DNA of 64,000 nt. Origin: Pisolithus tinctorius (Eukaryota > Basidiomycota > Agaricomycetes > Boletales > Pisolithaceae). The notes under the pieces were generated by a model. It was not told where the DNA came from and ran no database searches. It was given only the letters and a program-made list of their open reading frames with translations. The DNA is taken from contig JANFAH010000001.1 of NCBI GenBank assembly GCA_024663395.1, forward strand, positions 1,302,001 to 1,366,000. The letters are read 5' to 3'. A program made the position numbers and the translations under genes. Shown here piece by piece: positions 46,098 through 57,000 of this stretch (position 1 is its first letter; each line of letters begins with the position of its first letter).

Positions 46098-49000
46098 GAT
46101 CAGGTCTCCACTGGCTACGTTTATAATAAGTTTTCTGTCTTAGGCATTGACAATATCTCTACCGAGCAGGATATATTTAACTCGGAGACTACTGTACCAT
46201 CTGAAGAGGCGACCCCAGTGGGCATGGCCGCAGATGTAAAACTGCCGGTGCTTAATTCCTCTTGCGATAAAAATAAAAACACGCCTATCCAGAAAACAAA
46301 AGAAACCCCGAAGATAAGAACAGCGGATCCGAAGGCAGAGTTAGAGTTGGAAGTAGTGTTGGAAGGACGAGAAAAGAAGTGGAGTGTAAAAGCATTAGTG
46401 GATTCAGGAGCCAATGACACCTTCTTGGACAAGAAATGGGCTGATGAAAACGATGTTCCCCTGATCAAGCTTGGTCGCCCTGTTGCCGTCCTTAATGTCG
46501 ATGGAACCCCTAACGTGGCAGGTAATATCACCCACGTCGCCTCTCTCGTTATGAACTATCAGGGCCACCGAGAGTCTGTCTGGGCTCAGGTCACCACGCT
46601 CGGCACACACCCCCTCATACTCGGCTACACTTGGCTACGAAAACACAATCCAGAGGTGTGTTGGGAAACCAAGCAGGTGAAGTTGTCCCGATGCCCCCGC
46701 GAGTGTCGTGATCTGGCCCCAAAAACAAGAGCAGAAAAGGTGGCAGAAGAACAGGAAGCACAGGACATGGAGTACCTTTATCCGAAACTCCGCTCTACCA
46801 GGGTTTGAGCAGGCACCACTGAGGAACTCGTCCCAAAGGAGTACCATCAGTACCTGAAGGTCTTCTCAAAGGAAGAGTCGGAAAGAATGCCGCTTCGCAA
46901 ACCATGGGATCATGCTATTGATCTCAAGGAAACCTTCGTTCCCAAGCGTGGTCGTCTTATCCCACTCTCCATTGAAGAACAAAAGGAAGTCTCGGATTTC
47001 CTTGAGGATCAGTTACGAAAAGGATACATCCGCCCCTCGAAGTCCCCTCAGACATCCCCTGTGTTCTTTGTACCAAAGAAGGATGGGAAGAAGCGTATGG
47101 TGCAGGACTACCGCTACCTCAATGAACACATGGTTAAAAACGCGTACCCTCTCCCTCTCATCTCTCAGCTCGTCGATAAGCTCAAGGGCTGCAAGCTCTT
47201 CACCAAGATGGATCTCCGATGGGGATACAATAATGTCCGTGTCAAGGAAGGAGACGAGTGGAAAGCCGCCTTTGTTACTCATAAAGGCACTTACGAACCA
47301 CTGGTCATGTACTTCGGCCTCTGCAACTCGCCATCCACCTTCCAAAACATGATGAATGACATCTTCGGTGACATGGAGGACGTCCTTGTGGTCTATATCG
47401 ACGACCTAATGATCTTCACCAAGACGGATGATGAGAAGGAGCACGACAGGATAGTCCTGGAGGTGTTGAGAAGGCTACAGGAGAACGACTTGTTCATCAA
47501 GCCGGAAAAGTGCTTCTTCAAACAGAAGCAGGTGGAGTTCTTGGGCATAGTGGTTGGAACTGAAGGGGTCAGCATGGACGAGAGTAAGGTCAAGGCCATA
47601 ACCGAATGGCCGGTCCCTACAAAGGTTTGCTTGGTACGGGCCTTCTTGGGCTTGGCAAACTTTTACCGGTGCTTCATCAAGGACTTTGCCCAAATCGCTC
47701 GTCCACTCAATGACCTCACAAGAAAGGATCAACTCTGGGCTTGGGGTCCACGAGAACAGCAGGCCTTCGACGCCCTGAAGAACGCCTTCACCACTGCTCC
47801 CGTTCTCGCTTTCCCAGATCAGGACAAAGAGTTCCGTTTAGAAACCGATGCCTCAGACTTCGCTACCGGTGCTGTCCTCTCTGTAAAATGCGAGGATGAC
47901 CTCTGGCGACCCGTCGCCTTCTACTCCCATTCCATGTCTCCTCCCGAACGAAACTACCAGGTCTTTGATAAAGAGATGCTGGCTATAATCCGTGCTCTAG
48001 AAATGTGGCGACACTATCTGGAGGCCACCCCTTACCAGTTTGAGATCTGGACAGACCACTCGAACCTCCAGTATTTCATGAAAGCACAAAATCTAGATTG
48101 CCGTCAGGCACGGTGGGCCCAGTACCTCTCCCGGTTCAACTACAAACTGGTGTATAAACCTGGATCTTCAATGGCCAAGGCTGATGCCCTTTCCAGGAGA
48201 GAGGATCATGAACCAGAAAAGGGATCAGATAACCAAGGACTCACGTTGCTCGATCCCTCTAGGGTGGCAGCTACCTTGATAGTGGGGGAGGATGTCGACC
48301 TTGTCCTCGCTCTAAAATCCGCCTCTTCGGTGACGCCACAACCAGAAGGTTCAGTTCTTAAGGAAGGACTATATGTTTGTCAGGGGAAGGTTTATGTCCC
48401 GCCTGCCGTCAGGGTCCACTGCCTCGAGAAACACCATGACACTCCGCTTGCAGGACATCCTGGATGGAAGAAAACCCTGGAACTCGTCTCTCGCAACTAT
48501 GTTTGGCCTGGAATGACCGCCGCTATTAAAGGTTATGTCTCGGCATGTCACTGCTGCCAGATGGCTAAAAGTTCTAGAACCCCTCCCGCAGGAAAGCTCC
48601 TTCCAAATCCCGTCCCAGAACGCCCCTGGACCAATATCTCGGTTGATTTCATGGAGTTACCAGAGGCACAGGGCTTCAACAACGTCTTGGTGGTGGTGGA
48701 CAGGTTTTCAAAAGAGGTGGTCTTTGCCCCCACTACCAAAGAGGTTTCCTCCCTTCAAACAGCAGAGCTCTTCCGGGATCACGTGTGGACTCAGCATGGG
48801 TTGCCTGTCTCCGTTATCTCTGATCGGGGCCCCCAGTTCGCCAGTGCATTCACTACTGAACTTTGCAAAATGCTCGGGGTCAAGCCCAAACTCTCCACCG
48901 CCTTCCACCCTCAGACAGATGGCCAGACAGAACGCCTTAACCAGGACCTGCAGCAGTACCTCTGCCTCTTTGTCAATGACCGACAGGGTTCTTGGCCCTC

Positions 49001-49784
49001 TTGGCTTAAGATCGCCCAGTTCTCCTATAATAACAAGTGACAGGAGTCTACTGGCAAAAGTCCCTTCTCGGTTACTCGTTCCTACACCCCCAGGATGGGC
49101 GTGGAACCCTTCCTTTCCAGGGCAGAGGCAGCTACAGATCATGCTGTTGATCTCGCTAAGGTCTTGGAGGACACAAAGAAGGCTTTAGACAAAGCTGCAG
49201 AACGAATGAAGGTATCTGCAGATGCGTCTCGCTCTGACGCCCCCTCCTACTCGGTTGGTGACATGGTTTGGCTGGAAACCTCCCGCATTTCCCTCTCTGG
49301 TCACCCCTCCAGGAAACTCACGGAACGCTGGATCGGTCCTTACAAGGTTGTTTCATTAAAACCCAATGCGGTAGAATTGAAACTCCCAAAGACCCTCAAA
49401 ATCCATCCGGTCGTTAATGTTTCTCGGGTAAAACCGTACAAAGGGCCTTTGGAGGGCCAAACCGTCACTCGCCCAGGACCGGTGGTAGGGCACGAGGGCG
49501 ACGAAGAGTTTGAGGTGGACTACGTCGCCGATTCTCGCCTAAAAAGGAACAGGCTTGAATACCTCGTCCATTGGAAGGGGTATCATGACGAGGATCGCAC
49601 TTGGGAACCTGAGTCCGCCTTGAAGTCTGCCCCTGGTGCTGTCAGGGACTTCCATCGTCTCAACCCTTCTGCCCCTCGAAAACTCCGGGGCATGGACTCC
49701 TCCCTCTTTTCCTCCCTTTTCAAACCCTTGGAAAACTTCACTGACACCATCCCTACCTTCAATCACCTGGAAGTCGATTTCTAA
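46098..49784 (+). pseudogene. pol: Pol of the Ty3/gypsy element (PR-RT-RH-INT-chromodomain), two TGA codons
   Basis: One frame runs from the end of gag to 49784 apart from TGA at 46806 and 49038. In order: aspartic protease (ALVDSGANDTFLDKKW); reverse transcriptase with MDLRWGYNNV and the YIDD box (about 47395); RNase H with ETDASDFATGAVLS; integrase with an H-H-C-C zinc site (HCLEKHHDTPLAGH ... CHCCQ), and catalytic Asp in SVDFMELP, Asp in VISDRGPQF and Glu in TDGQTERLNQ; and a C-terminal chromodomain (YLVHWKGYHDEDRTWEPES) that in relatives directs insertion to chromatin marks. Both TGA sit where arginine is expected (V-R-A; K-R-Q). Otherwise complete, so the break is recent. Confidence 0.9.
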
Positions 49785-49795
49785 GGAGGGGATAG

Positions 49796-50200
49796 TGTTA
49801 CGATACGTACTCTTTTCCTTTTCTTTTCTTTTCTTTTCTTTTCTTTTCGTCTTATCTAATCTTTTCATCTTATCTTATCTCTCGGACTCGGCCCAGACCC
49901 CGGTCTGGACCTCACCTCACCTTTACCTTGCTTCCTCCTTCTAGTACATTCTGCTCCACTATGATATCGTTATGACATCACTATGATGTCACGGACCTCA
50001 TGTACGCCGCACCGTTGCCTCATGTACTGTAGTATAAGTACCGTTACTCAATCACCCAGCTAGCTCTAAGCTAGTTCATTTGGGTCTTCGAGTCCTAAAG
50101 TCGCCTGCTTCTAAGCCGTCTCCCTCTCTTTCTCTCTTTCTCTTTCTGTTGGTTCTTGGTGCGAGCCTACAACAAACCCTGTTGTTTAGGTCTCGTCACA
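49796..50200 (+). repeat. 3' LTR of the Ty3/gypsy element
   Basis: 405-bp direct copy of the 5' LTR, preceded by the purine-rich AAGGAGGGGATAG (about 49783-49795), a good polypurine tract. Ten extra bases lie in its CTTTT repeat. Confidence 0.92.
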
Positions 50201-52482
50201 AATCCGGTGTGCTCAGCAGAAGTGGACGATGTCATAGCATCTATCCGGCATAAGGTCAATTCCCAAGGATCGGAGTGTGCACACTCCAGTGCCATGAAGA
50301 AGGAATACCTGGACATGATCCTTGCCTGGTCCAATTCTTGCTGTCCCCTTGACTCCCTGTTGCAGTATATCCATTCAGTGATGACGCACTCAGAACCCTC
50401 AGTGCCGCTATTGGGCAAGTGGGCAACAGATGTGAAGACAAAGTTAACCACCACATGGCACATCGAGCAGCTGGCCTGTGCCGCTGTCACATTCATACTG
50501 TGGACCAGGTAAACTAGCAGGCTTTACCTCTGAAGTCGATGATGACAATCTACAATAGGAACTATGAGCTCGTCAGGCTGAAGCATGGGGATATTAAACT
50601 CGACAGGACCACTGTAGATAATGTGTTCCTGTAGTACCTTTGAGGTGAGGAAGGATCGCTCACCATCAATGACCTTGGCATGTACTTTGAGGTGCACCTG
50701 CGGAATCGAAAAGGGTGGCAGAGAAAGTTGGACAAGGGGATGAGGGAAATTGACTTACAAAGTTTGTCCAATCCCATCTTCATGACGTGGCACTGCCTCA
50801 CATCTGATCTCCCTTTTTGATGGCACATATCCATAGGTAATTGCTACAAGGTTTATCCATGCCCAGATATGGGCAAAGCATGTGATGTCTTCATGCGCCT
50901 GGTGTTCTGGATGAAATGGACTGAGATTGTCCATCTTGGTTGACCAATGGTCAACAATGACTTCCTCTTCCCTGCCATTGGTGTGAATGGGGTGCTGCAG
51001 CCAGGCAAGCTGCTCTCCCATGATATGGTTCAGAAATGGATTGATGAGGGAGTGGCAGGTGCTGGGATTCCCAGAACATTCTCCATGCATTGCTACTGTT
51101 GGGGAGGAGCACAGTACAGGTTCATGTATGCCCCAGTGGGGCAGTGATGGACCCTTGCACATGTCCAATGGTGGGGAGGGTGGGCCAAAGGTGAACATGT
51201 GAGTCTTGTGTTCTTTCCTATCTGGGTGTGTTGGAGTAAACTGGTGCTTCTCACTTTGTCCTTGACACCACCACACAGCGTGATACACTGATGCATTACC
51301 TGCTTGATGAACTCCATTGCTACGAAACTGACCACAGTGATGCCCTGGCCCTGATCTCGCAGGAAGCTGAAGACTCACTCGCTGGCGAAGCTGTGCTTGT
51401 CTGGACAGCATCTACAGAAGCACTCCACATGGCCCATGCAGCACTAACAGCAGATGTCGCAGCACTGCACACAACGGTGAAAAGAATGTCTCACTCACAA
51501 GCAACAATGTCAGCAGATGTAAGGGAGATTCATCAAAAACTGGGCAACATGAGCAACATGGTCACTGCATTGGTTTTCACATCCACCTCCTCTGGTGCAT
51601 ATTCCTATCCAACACCAACACTGCAGTGTCTGGGCACTGATGATGCTGTGACAACTGGTGAGTCTATTCCATTTCTCTCTGCTGCTGCATGAAGGTCAAT
51701 CTAAAATCTGTATCAGCCCACCAATGTCAACACCATCAATGTTCATCCACGCAGAATCAGAGCACTGTCTTGCCACCCCCAATGGTTCAGTCCATTCCAG
51801 CTGCCAAGCCACACAATTTGCAACTGTTGCTACTCAGATTGCTGTGCCTTGTCCAACTACCCCCAGACATCTCTGCCATGACTCAGTCCCTCCATTCACG
51901 CATCAGACCTGAGAGGACCAACACCAGCTTGAGTTCCTCTGCCACTCCCCTGGGACTGCTCATCCTGGATGTTCCTGTCTTATGGGCAGACAGGACATGC
52001 ACTCCAAGGTCAGACTCCTGGAAGGACATCGTGCACCACTGGACAAAGGGTGAGCCATGGCTCAACCTGCACACTCCACTGTCACACACCAAAGGTGTTG
52101 TGGACATGGTTACAGCTGACTCTGCCTAACTTGTCGACAAGTTGCGCACAATGCCCAAGCATGCAGATGAAGACTAAAGGCCTCATGCATAGAAAGACTG
52201 TTGGATGTTAACAGTCATCCTTCACACAAGAACGAGTTGTCAGTGCTAAAGAGAAAAGAGGAAGTGAGTTAAGCGCACATTAAAGGTTTGTAGCGCCCAT
52301 GTATGGCATTCCAGTTTTCATCGTATCTCCACCATTTCCAAAGATATCGACTCCATTCCCACACTCGCTTAAAGTGCTCAGCCCCACGATTCTTCCTTCC
52401 AAATTTGGAGAGGCTCCTCACACCCTGCGTGTTTCTACAGCACTCCATCCATCAGATGCTCATTTCACTAGGTCCATCAATC

Positions 52483-52962
52483 ATGGCCACCTCTTCATCG
52501 ATCATCTTGCTTGTCTCATTTGCCAGAGACAGTGGCTACATATATCTGCCAGGCATTCCCACCAGCTTCCATCCTGAAGCCCCCTGGTTCATCCTGTCAT
52601 TGTCAGCCCAGTCTCGTCCCATGCAGCTTGGTCAGCGTGTTCTCCTTGTCAGTATGACTTCCAGAAGGACGTTCTTTGGTTGCCTCAGGTCTGTCACTTG
52701 GTTAGAAAGGTCTTATGTGGTCGTTTCAGTCTCCCCGGTTGATGAAGCATATGGATCATTCCTCCCTGCTCCCTGCACCATCTTTATTCCAGTCTCGTCC
52801 ATCATTCTTCCCACATTGCAACAGCTGCAGCATAGTCTACTGTTCTCCAGCCTCCCTGATCGCATTCACGACAAGTATGACATGCATCTTGCCTTCTTAC
52901 TGCAAGATCCAGCAGAAGACGTCCCCCCTTCTCCTCCTCCTCCATCAGAACCCCATCCATGA
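52483..52962 (+). CDS. Small ORF of the 1.86-kb element, copy 1
   Basis: 159 residues starting MATSSSIILLVSFARDSGY with a good context (ATCATGGCC). It ends in a Pro-rich acidic tail (QDPAEDVPPSPPPPSEPHP). The body is beta/hydrophobic with QLGQRVLLVSMTSRRTFFGC and ERSYVVVSVSPVDEAYGSFL. The frame is also open upstream to about 52303, so an earlier start is possible. The counterpart in copy 2 is the same length with about 90% similar residues. I recognise no domain and no retroviral motif. Maintained openness in two diverged copies argues for a real, selected protein or for recent common origin. Confidence 0.5.
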   Translation: MATSSSIILLVSFARDSGYIYLPGIPTSFHPEAPWFILSLSAQSRPMQLGQRVLLVSMTSRRTFFGCLRSVTWLERSYVVVSVSPVDEAYGSFLPAPCTIFIPVSSIILPTLQQLQHSLLFSSLPDRIHDKYDMHLAFLLQDPAEDVPPSPPPPSEPHP

Positions 52963-53400
52963 AGTTTTTGTTAACTTCACTGAGAGGATGGAAGGGTGGG
53001 AGACACAATCGCATATGCTCTCGTTGCCCCACAGACCCCCAATGCCCTAGCCCCCTTTGATGCCTGACTCATGCCCTTCAATTCTGGAATTAATACTTCC
53101 CTATCTGGAAACACCGTCCATCTGTCATGCCATCTTTGGATCTAGAGATGTCTCTGCCGAGATCTAACTTGCATCGCCACCCCCTAATGTGATATCAGTG
53201 CGCTTACTCAGTTTCTGATTCTATTTGACTGATTTTGTGATATTTTGACTATCCTTGACTTGTTTATTGCCAATACTTACCAATCTTCTTTGCTTGCTTA
53301 CTTTTCATTTCTCACTTACTCATCATGATTACTCAGTCCTTACTCATTACTTACCAAGTGTTTGTGCCTTGTTTGTCACAAGCTATGCTCCCCCCCTCAG

Positions 53401-53407
53401 TATATAA
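53401..53407 (+). promoter_or_regulatory. TATA box of the 1.86-kb element, copy 1
   Basis: TATATAA in the context CTCAGTATATAAACCCCCAT, conserved at the same offset in copy 2 (59761). Confidence 0.5.
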
Positions 53408-54282
53408 ACCCCCATGTACTTAGCTAAAAAAAAGAAAATCAGAAGCCATTCACTCAGCAGTCAGTCAGTTCTTCAGTGCATAACTCATTGTCGACAGTTG
53501 AGGCTCATTCAGAAGAGTCTATCTGTCTCCATTCATATCATTGGTAGTTGAGGCTCCACAAAGGAGTCTATCTGCCACCATCCATCATCTGCAGTCTTAT
53601 CCACACTTAGTCAGCACTCTTGCTTAGTCATCCATCCAACTCCTGTGTAACTCGTCATCAACTTGCACTAGGAGCACATTTTATCGAAGTCCATTATTCC
53701 AAGAAGTCCTTTCAGCTGAACACCTTCACTCTGTTCAGCATCCCCTCCTCAGTCATCATCCATTCATCTACTCCTGTGTAACTCGTCGACAACTTGTGCT
53801 AGGAGCACCTGCCATTGAAACTCCCCCCACTTTAGGTTTCTCTGCACTCCAGGTTCCACGGAGGCAAACCACCACTCGCTCTTATTTGTCTTTTGTGTTG
53901 GATTTGTTTGGTTTTCACCAGCATTCCACACTTTGACTCACACCGCTCAAGGACTGGCCCCATCACTACTACAATGGTAAGTGCCAGCACCTCAACACAA
54001 AGCACTACCAGCGCAAGGTTGTGGCCACTGAATTTCTGAATGAGTACGTACTACCCTGATCTGTGCTACTCCAGCATCTCTGACAGTTGCATCTGGCTCT
54101 CCAGGTTCCAAGGGAACAAGGACGCATTCCTCTGGGCTTATGGAAGTGCTGCCTGTCTAGGACACACGAGGCTCCTCAACACCATCATAGTGGCTCGCAA
54201 ATGGCATCATGGGGATGGGGAGCACTGCCACCACCTTGCGAACAAAGTGCACAGCAGGCTGTCTCAGGCAGAGCAGCAATGA

Positions 54283-54959
54283 GCTACATATCCTTTTTTT
54301 TATCATTCACAGTCACATCATCTCTTGTGCTTCTTACTCAATGTACTGTGGTGTAGTGGGTAGATATTCTACCTACACATTCTCCATAATACATGTTCTC
54401 TCCACGAAGCTCGAAAGTTCACCAATCAAGAGATGGCAATTGCCATTTACCAACACATAAATTGCATGGGCCGGTGGCCCTTCCCTACAATATATATACA
54501 CATACCCCCAATTGCGATCGAAAGCAGACAATGGGACGATGATGATGATGGTTGCCTCATACAGCAGTTACGAAATTCCCAAATGGGTCGGACCATCATG
54601 GAGGATGTGCCAATGTGGCCAGCTTGCCGAGGGGGTCCATGGGAGGTGACAGCATGACATCACCAGGGGCCTGAGTGACAGTTCGGGGCAAGTTCCCATG
54701 CCTGCCAGATGAGGCAGGTCTGCCTCACTGCCACTGCAAATTTCTCATGCTAAGTAATATAAAACTTCTGCTTTTGTACAACAAAAACCATGTGTGACTT
54801 TTCCCATGGTTGTCCAATACTGAGTTCTGGGGACATGGCAATGATTTCAAACTCCTGCAGAGCCATTCAAACTCTGCTAAAAATTGCAAAATGGCCTTTT
54901 CTGAACCACAGGCTGTCAGTACTATAGAATGCTGGTAATAAGTGTAGTATTATGACCGC
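54283..54959. other. Spacer without recognised genes
   Basis: Between the end of the Crypton gene and the 83-bp array. Probably includes the Crypton 3' end and Helitron interior. No domain in either strand. Confidence 0.3.
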
Positions 54960-55395
54960 TTCTTTGACTACTAGACTATCAAGTGACTGCCCTAAGTGTA
55001 GCAATTGTGTTGTGGGGTTGACTGCCTAATAGGTGTATTGTGGTGTCCGCTTTTTTGACTATCAAGTGACTACCAAAAGTGTAGCAATTGTGTTGTGTGG
55101 TTGACTGCCTAATAGGTGTATTGTAGTGTCCGCTTTTTTGACTATCAAGTGACTACCAAAAGTGTAGCACAGTGTTGTGTGGTTAACTGCCTAATAGGTG
55201 CAGTGTAGAGTCCGCTTTTTTGACTATCAAGTGACTACCAAAAGTGTAGCAATTATGTTGTGTGGTTAACTGCCTAATAGGTGCAGTGTAGAGCCCACTT
55301 TTTTAACTATCAAGTGATTACCAGAAGTGTAGCATTGTGTTGTATAGTTAACTGCCTAATAGGTGTGGTGTAGTGTCCACTTTTTTGACTATCAG
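54960..55395. repeat. 83-bp tandem repeat, about 5 units
   Basis: GACTATCAAGTGACT-like anchors at 54974, 55057, 55140, 55222, 55305 and 55387, spaced 82-83 bp. Each unit holds GTGTAGCAATTGTGTTGTG and ACTGCCTAATAGGTG. It lies directly upstream of the Helitron helicase fragment. Confidence 0.9.
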
Positions 55396-55938
55396 TACTT
55401 CCTGGACCATACCATTTTATCTTCCAGGAACACCAAAGTCAGGGAGATTACTGACAACCAGTATGATTACATTCCAAAGGAGGTGTTGAACACACTAGAT
55501 CCATCAGGGTTCCCTCTTCATGAGTTGGAGTTGAAGCCTGGTGCTCCCCTCATGCTTCTTCACAATCTGGATCCTATCCATGGCCTTTATAATGGTACTA
55601 GGCTGGTCTTGATCAGAACCCATCATATATTGGAGTGCCATGTGTTGCAGGAAAGGGATGGAGATGCCAACAATGATGTGGTGCTGATTCCTCACATGGC
55701 TTTGGATACCAATCCAGATGACTTCCCAATACCCTTGTGTTGCCTGCAGTTCCCTGTTCATCTGGCCTATTCAATGACCATTAACAAATCACAAGGCCAG
55801 ACAGTCCAACATGTGGGCCTTGACCTCAGGACATCTGTGTTCTCTCATGGGCAACTATATGTTGCTCTGTCCAGATGTACCCATCCAAGGAACATCAAGA
55901 CACCAAACAAACAAGTCTATGAATGTAGTGTTCAATGA
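55390..55938 (+). pseudogene. Helitron Pif1-like helicase, C-terminal fragment
   Basis: Open frame of about 180 residues: SSRNTKVREITDNQYDYIP, LELKPGAPLMLLHNLDPIHG, LYNGTRLVLI, MTINKSQGQTVQHVGLDLR and HGQLYVALSRCTHPRN. The last two are the superfamily 1B helicase motifs V and VI region with the SRCT signature of Helitron Rep-helicases. The Rep (HUH) nuclease and the helicase N-terminal two thirds are absent. In a full element this enzyme unwinds DNA during rolling-circle transposition. A Helitron 3' end lies 377 bp downstream, so this is a 5'-truncated Helitron. Confidence 0.85.
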
Positions 55939-56098
55939 AGTTTTGAGAGGATTGCATGTTTAAATGTGTACTATACTATAGACTTGCCTTTTTCAAATTG
56001 TATAACTCCTGTCTACCATCAAATTGCTATGACTACAACTGAATGGCTTGAAGCATTGTGAAAGCAAATGGGATGAAGCTCTTCCTTTGAAAGCTGAG

Positions 56099-56147
56099 CT
56101 GGCATTGGTTAGTTGAGGAGCAATGCTCCTCAACTGACCAATGCCAG
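56099..56147. repeat. Near-perfect 24-bp-stem hairpin
   Basis: 56099-56122 pairs with 56124-56147 around the single base at 56123, with one mismatch (stem ends CTGGCATTGG / CCAATGCCAG). A further partial copy of the right arm follows at about 56149-56170. Subterminal in the Helitron. Confidence 0.9.
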
Positions 56148-56165
56148 TCTCCTCAACTAACCAAT

Positions 56166-56305
56166 GCCAGTGGAATGACCATTGTAGGATAAATCTGAGC
56201 TGGCAAAGCCAGTGGAATGACCATGTAGGATGAATCTGAGCTGGTGAAGCCAGTGGAATGGCCATGTAGGATGAATCTGAGCTGGCAAAGCCAGCAGAAT
56301 GACCA
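56166..56305. repeat. 41-bp tandem repeat, ~3.5 units
   Basis: Units GCCAGTGGAATGACCATGTA plus GGATGAATCTGAGCTGGCAAA recur with a 41-42-bp period just before the Helitron terminus. Confidence 0.85.
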
Positions 56306-56314
56306 TGTAGGGGA

Positions 56315-56352
56315 CCCTGGGGCCAATAGGGCCCAGGGATAGCGATAGCTAG
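56315..56352 (+). repeat. Helitron 3' terminus (hairpin plus CTAG)
   Basis: A GC-rich hairpin, CCCTGGGGCC (56315-56324), loop AATA, GGGCCCAGGG (56329-56338), followed 10 bp later by CTAG (56349-56352) and then T. This is the standard Helitron 3' end: a subterminal hairpin, a CTRR end and insertion before T. Confidence 0.75.
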
Positions 56353-56760
56353 TCTGTACTACTGTACTGCTGTCTTTTGGTCATTTGTACTACCGTTTGT
56401 CGGTCATGTGCCCTACAATGCATCCATCATCTGCATCCCCACCCACTGTGCTACTGCGTGACTGCATGACCAATGACTGCACTACTGCACATCATACTAC
56501 TGCGTGACTGTGTGACTGACGACTGCACTACCACAGTGTCTGGTGTCCCCCTGCTGACATTACTTCTAAACTTCGAAAAACATACCACACATTTGACATT
56601 GGCACAAAAACCACCTGCCAAACAAAGCGTGGTTGTCCGGCTTTCCATAACACTACTTGTTTTCAAGGCTGTTCTGTGTTTGTAGATCGTCCCTGTGGCA
56701 TTCACCCTCCTTCCTGCACAAGCCCCCACCACACCATACCTGCTGTGCACATTCACTGCA
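56353..56760. repeat. Dispersed repeat, inverted copy of 27590-27968
   Basis: Begins immediately after the Helitron terminus and matches the block at 27590-27968 in reverse, including the short frame FCANVKCVVCFSKFRSNVSR on the minus strand. It is less CpG-depleted than the other copy. Confidence 0.6.
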
Positions 56761-57000
56761 TTATTTCCAACATGTGCTGTGTGGTAGATCGTTGCTAATG
56801 CATTTGCTCCCCTGCCTGTATAACAGTTGGACGTGCTTAGTAATCCTCCCGGGAGTAGTCACACAAAAATGAGATTTGGTGATATTTTATAAATGTTGGA
56901 GAGGTCATAAATGGTCATAAACAGTGAGATTGTACAGAGAAACTGTGGACTAACTAAAATATGATGAAATATGACTGATTATCACTGCACAAGGAAAAGT
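56761..57000. other. Short spacer
   Basis: AT-rich, ends in AAAGT, the left target duplication of the next LTR. No gene. Confidence 0.4.

Larger units (their letters stand above)
44334..50200 (+). mobile_element. Complete Ty3/gypsy chromovirus-type retrotransposon
   Basis: LTRs 44334-44728 (395 bp) and 49796-50200 (405 bp), TGTTACG...GTCACA, nearly identical; the main difference is 10 bp in a CTTTT-repeat tract. Target duplication AATCC at 44329-44333 and 50201-50205. The interior has gag and pol in the order protease, reverse transcriptase, RNase H, integrase, chromodomain, typical of chromoviruses. The LTR similarity points to a young insertion, yet pol carries two TGA codons. It sits within a Crypton recombinase gene. 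Confidence 0.95.
52080..53943 (+). mobile_element. 1.86-kb TG...CA element, copy 1
   Basis: Begins TGTCACACACCAAAGG and ends CACTTTGACTCACA. It matches 58441-60291 along its length. It carries a TATATAA box at 53401, about 1.32 kb from its start, and a small ORF (52483-52962) before it. It splits the Crypton gene: LHTP codons precede it and CACCGCTCAAGGACTGG (TPLKDW) follows. The TG...CA ends and TATA box suggest a very long solo LTR. The conserved ORF would then be unusual, so a distinct non-autonomous element is possible. No perfect target duplication seen. Confidence 0.65.
43771..54282 (+). pseudogene. Crypton-type tyrosine recombinase gene, split twice
   Basis: Collinear pieces of one agaricomycete Crypton-like protein. 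43771-44333: PSLHTIHQIKEAS, LQSHFPAEG, YLSWKGFQENCSQSTIDG, then QQWEGN at the Ty3/gypsy insertion. 50201-52079: CSAEVDDVIASIRHK, HLRNRKGWQ, FLFPAIGVNGVLQPG, LSHDMVQKWIDEGVAGAGIP, AHVQWWGGW, LMHYLLDELHCYE, then LHTP at the second insertion. 53944-54282: the DWPHHYY-type end and FLWAYGSAACLGHTRLLNTI. Tyrosine recombinases cut and join DNA via Arg-His-Arg-Tyr. Here the H-x-x-R box reads HCYCW, the Arg being replaced by Cys (51097). Further damage: a frameshift near 43960, TAG 50632, and TGA 50641, 50941 and 51145. Confidence 0.75.

Noticed and set aside
52080..53943. Exact target duplication for the 1.86-kb element
   Set aside because: ACTCCAC and CACCGCTC are only similar, and the second copy (AACACGG, GCGGACA) is also inexact; I would not assign a length.
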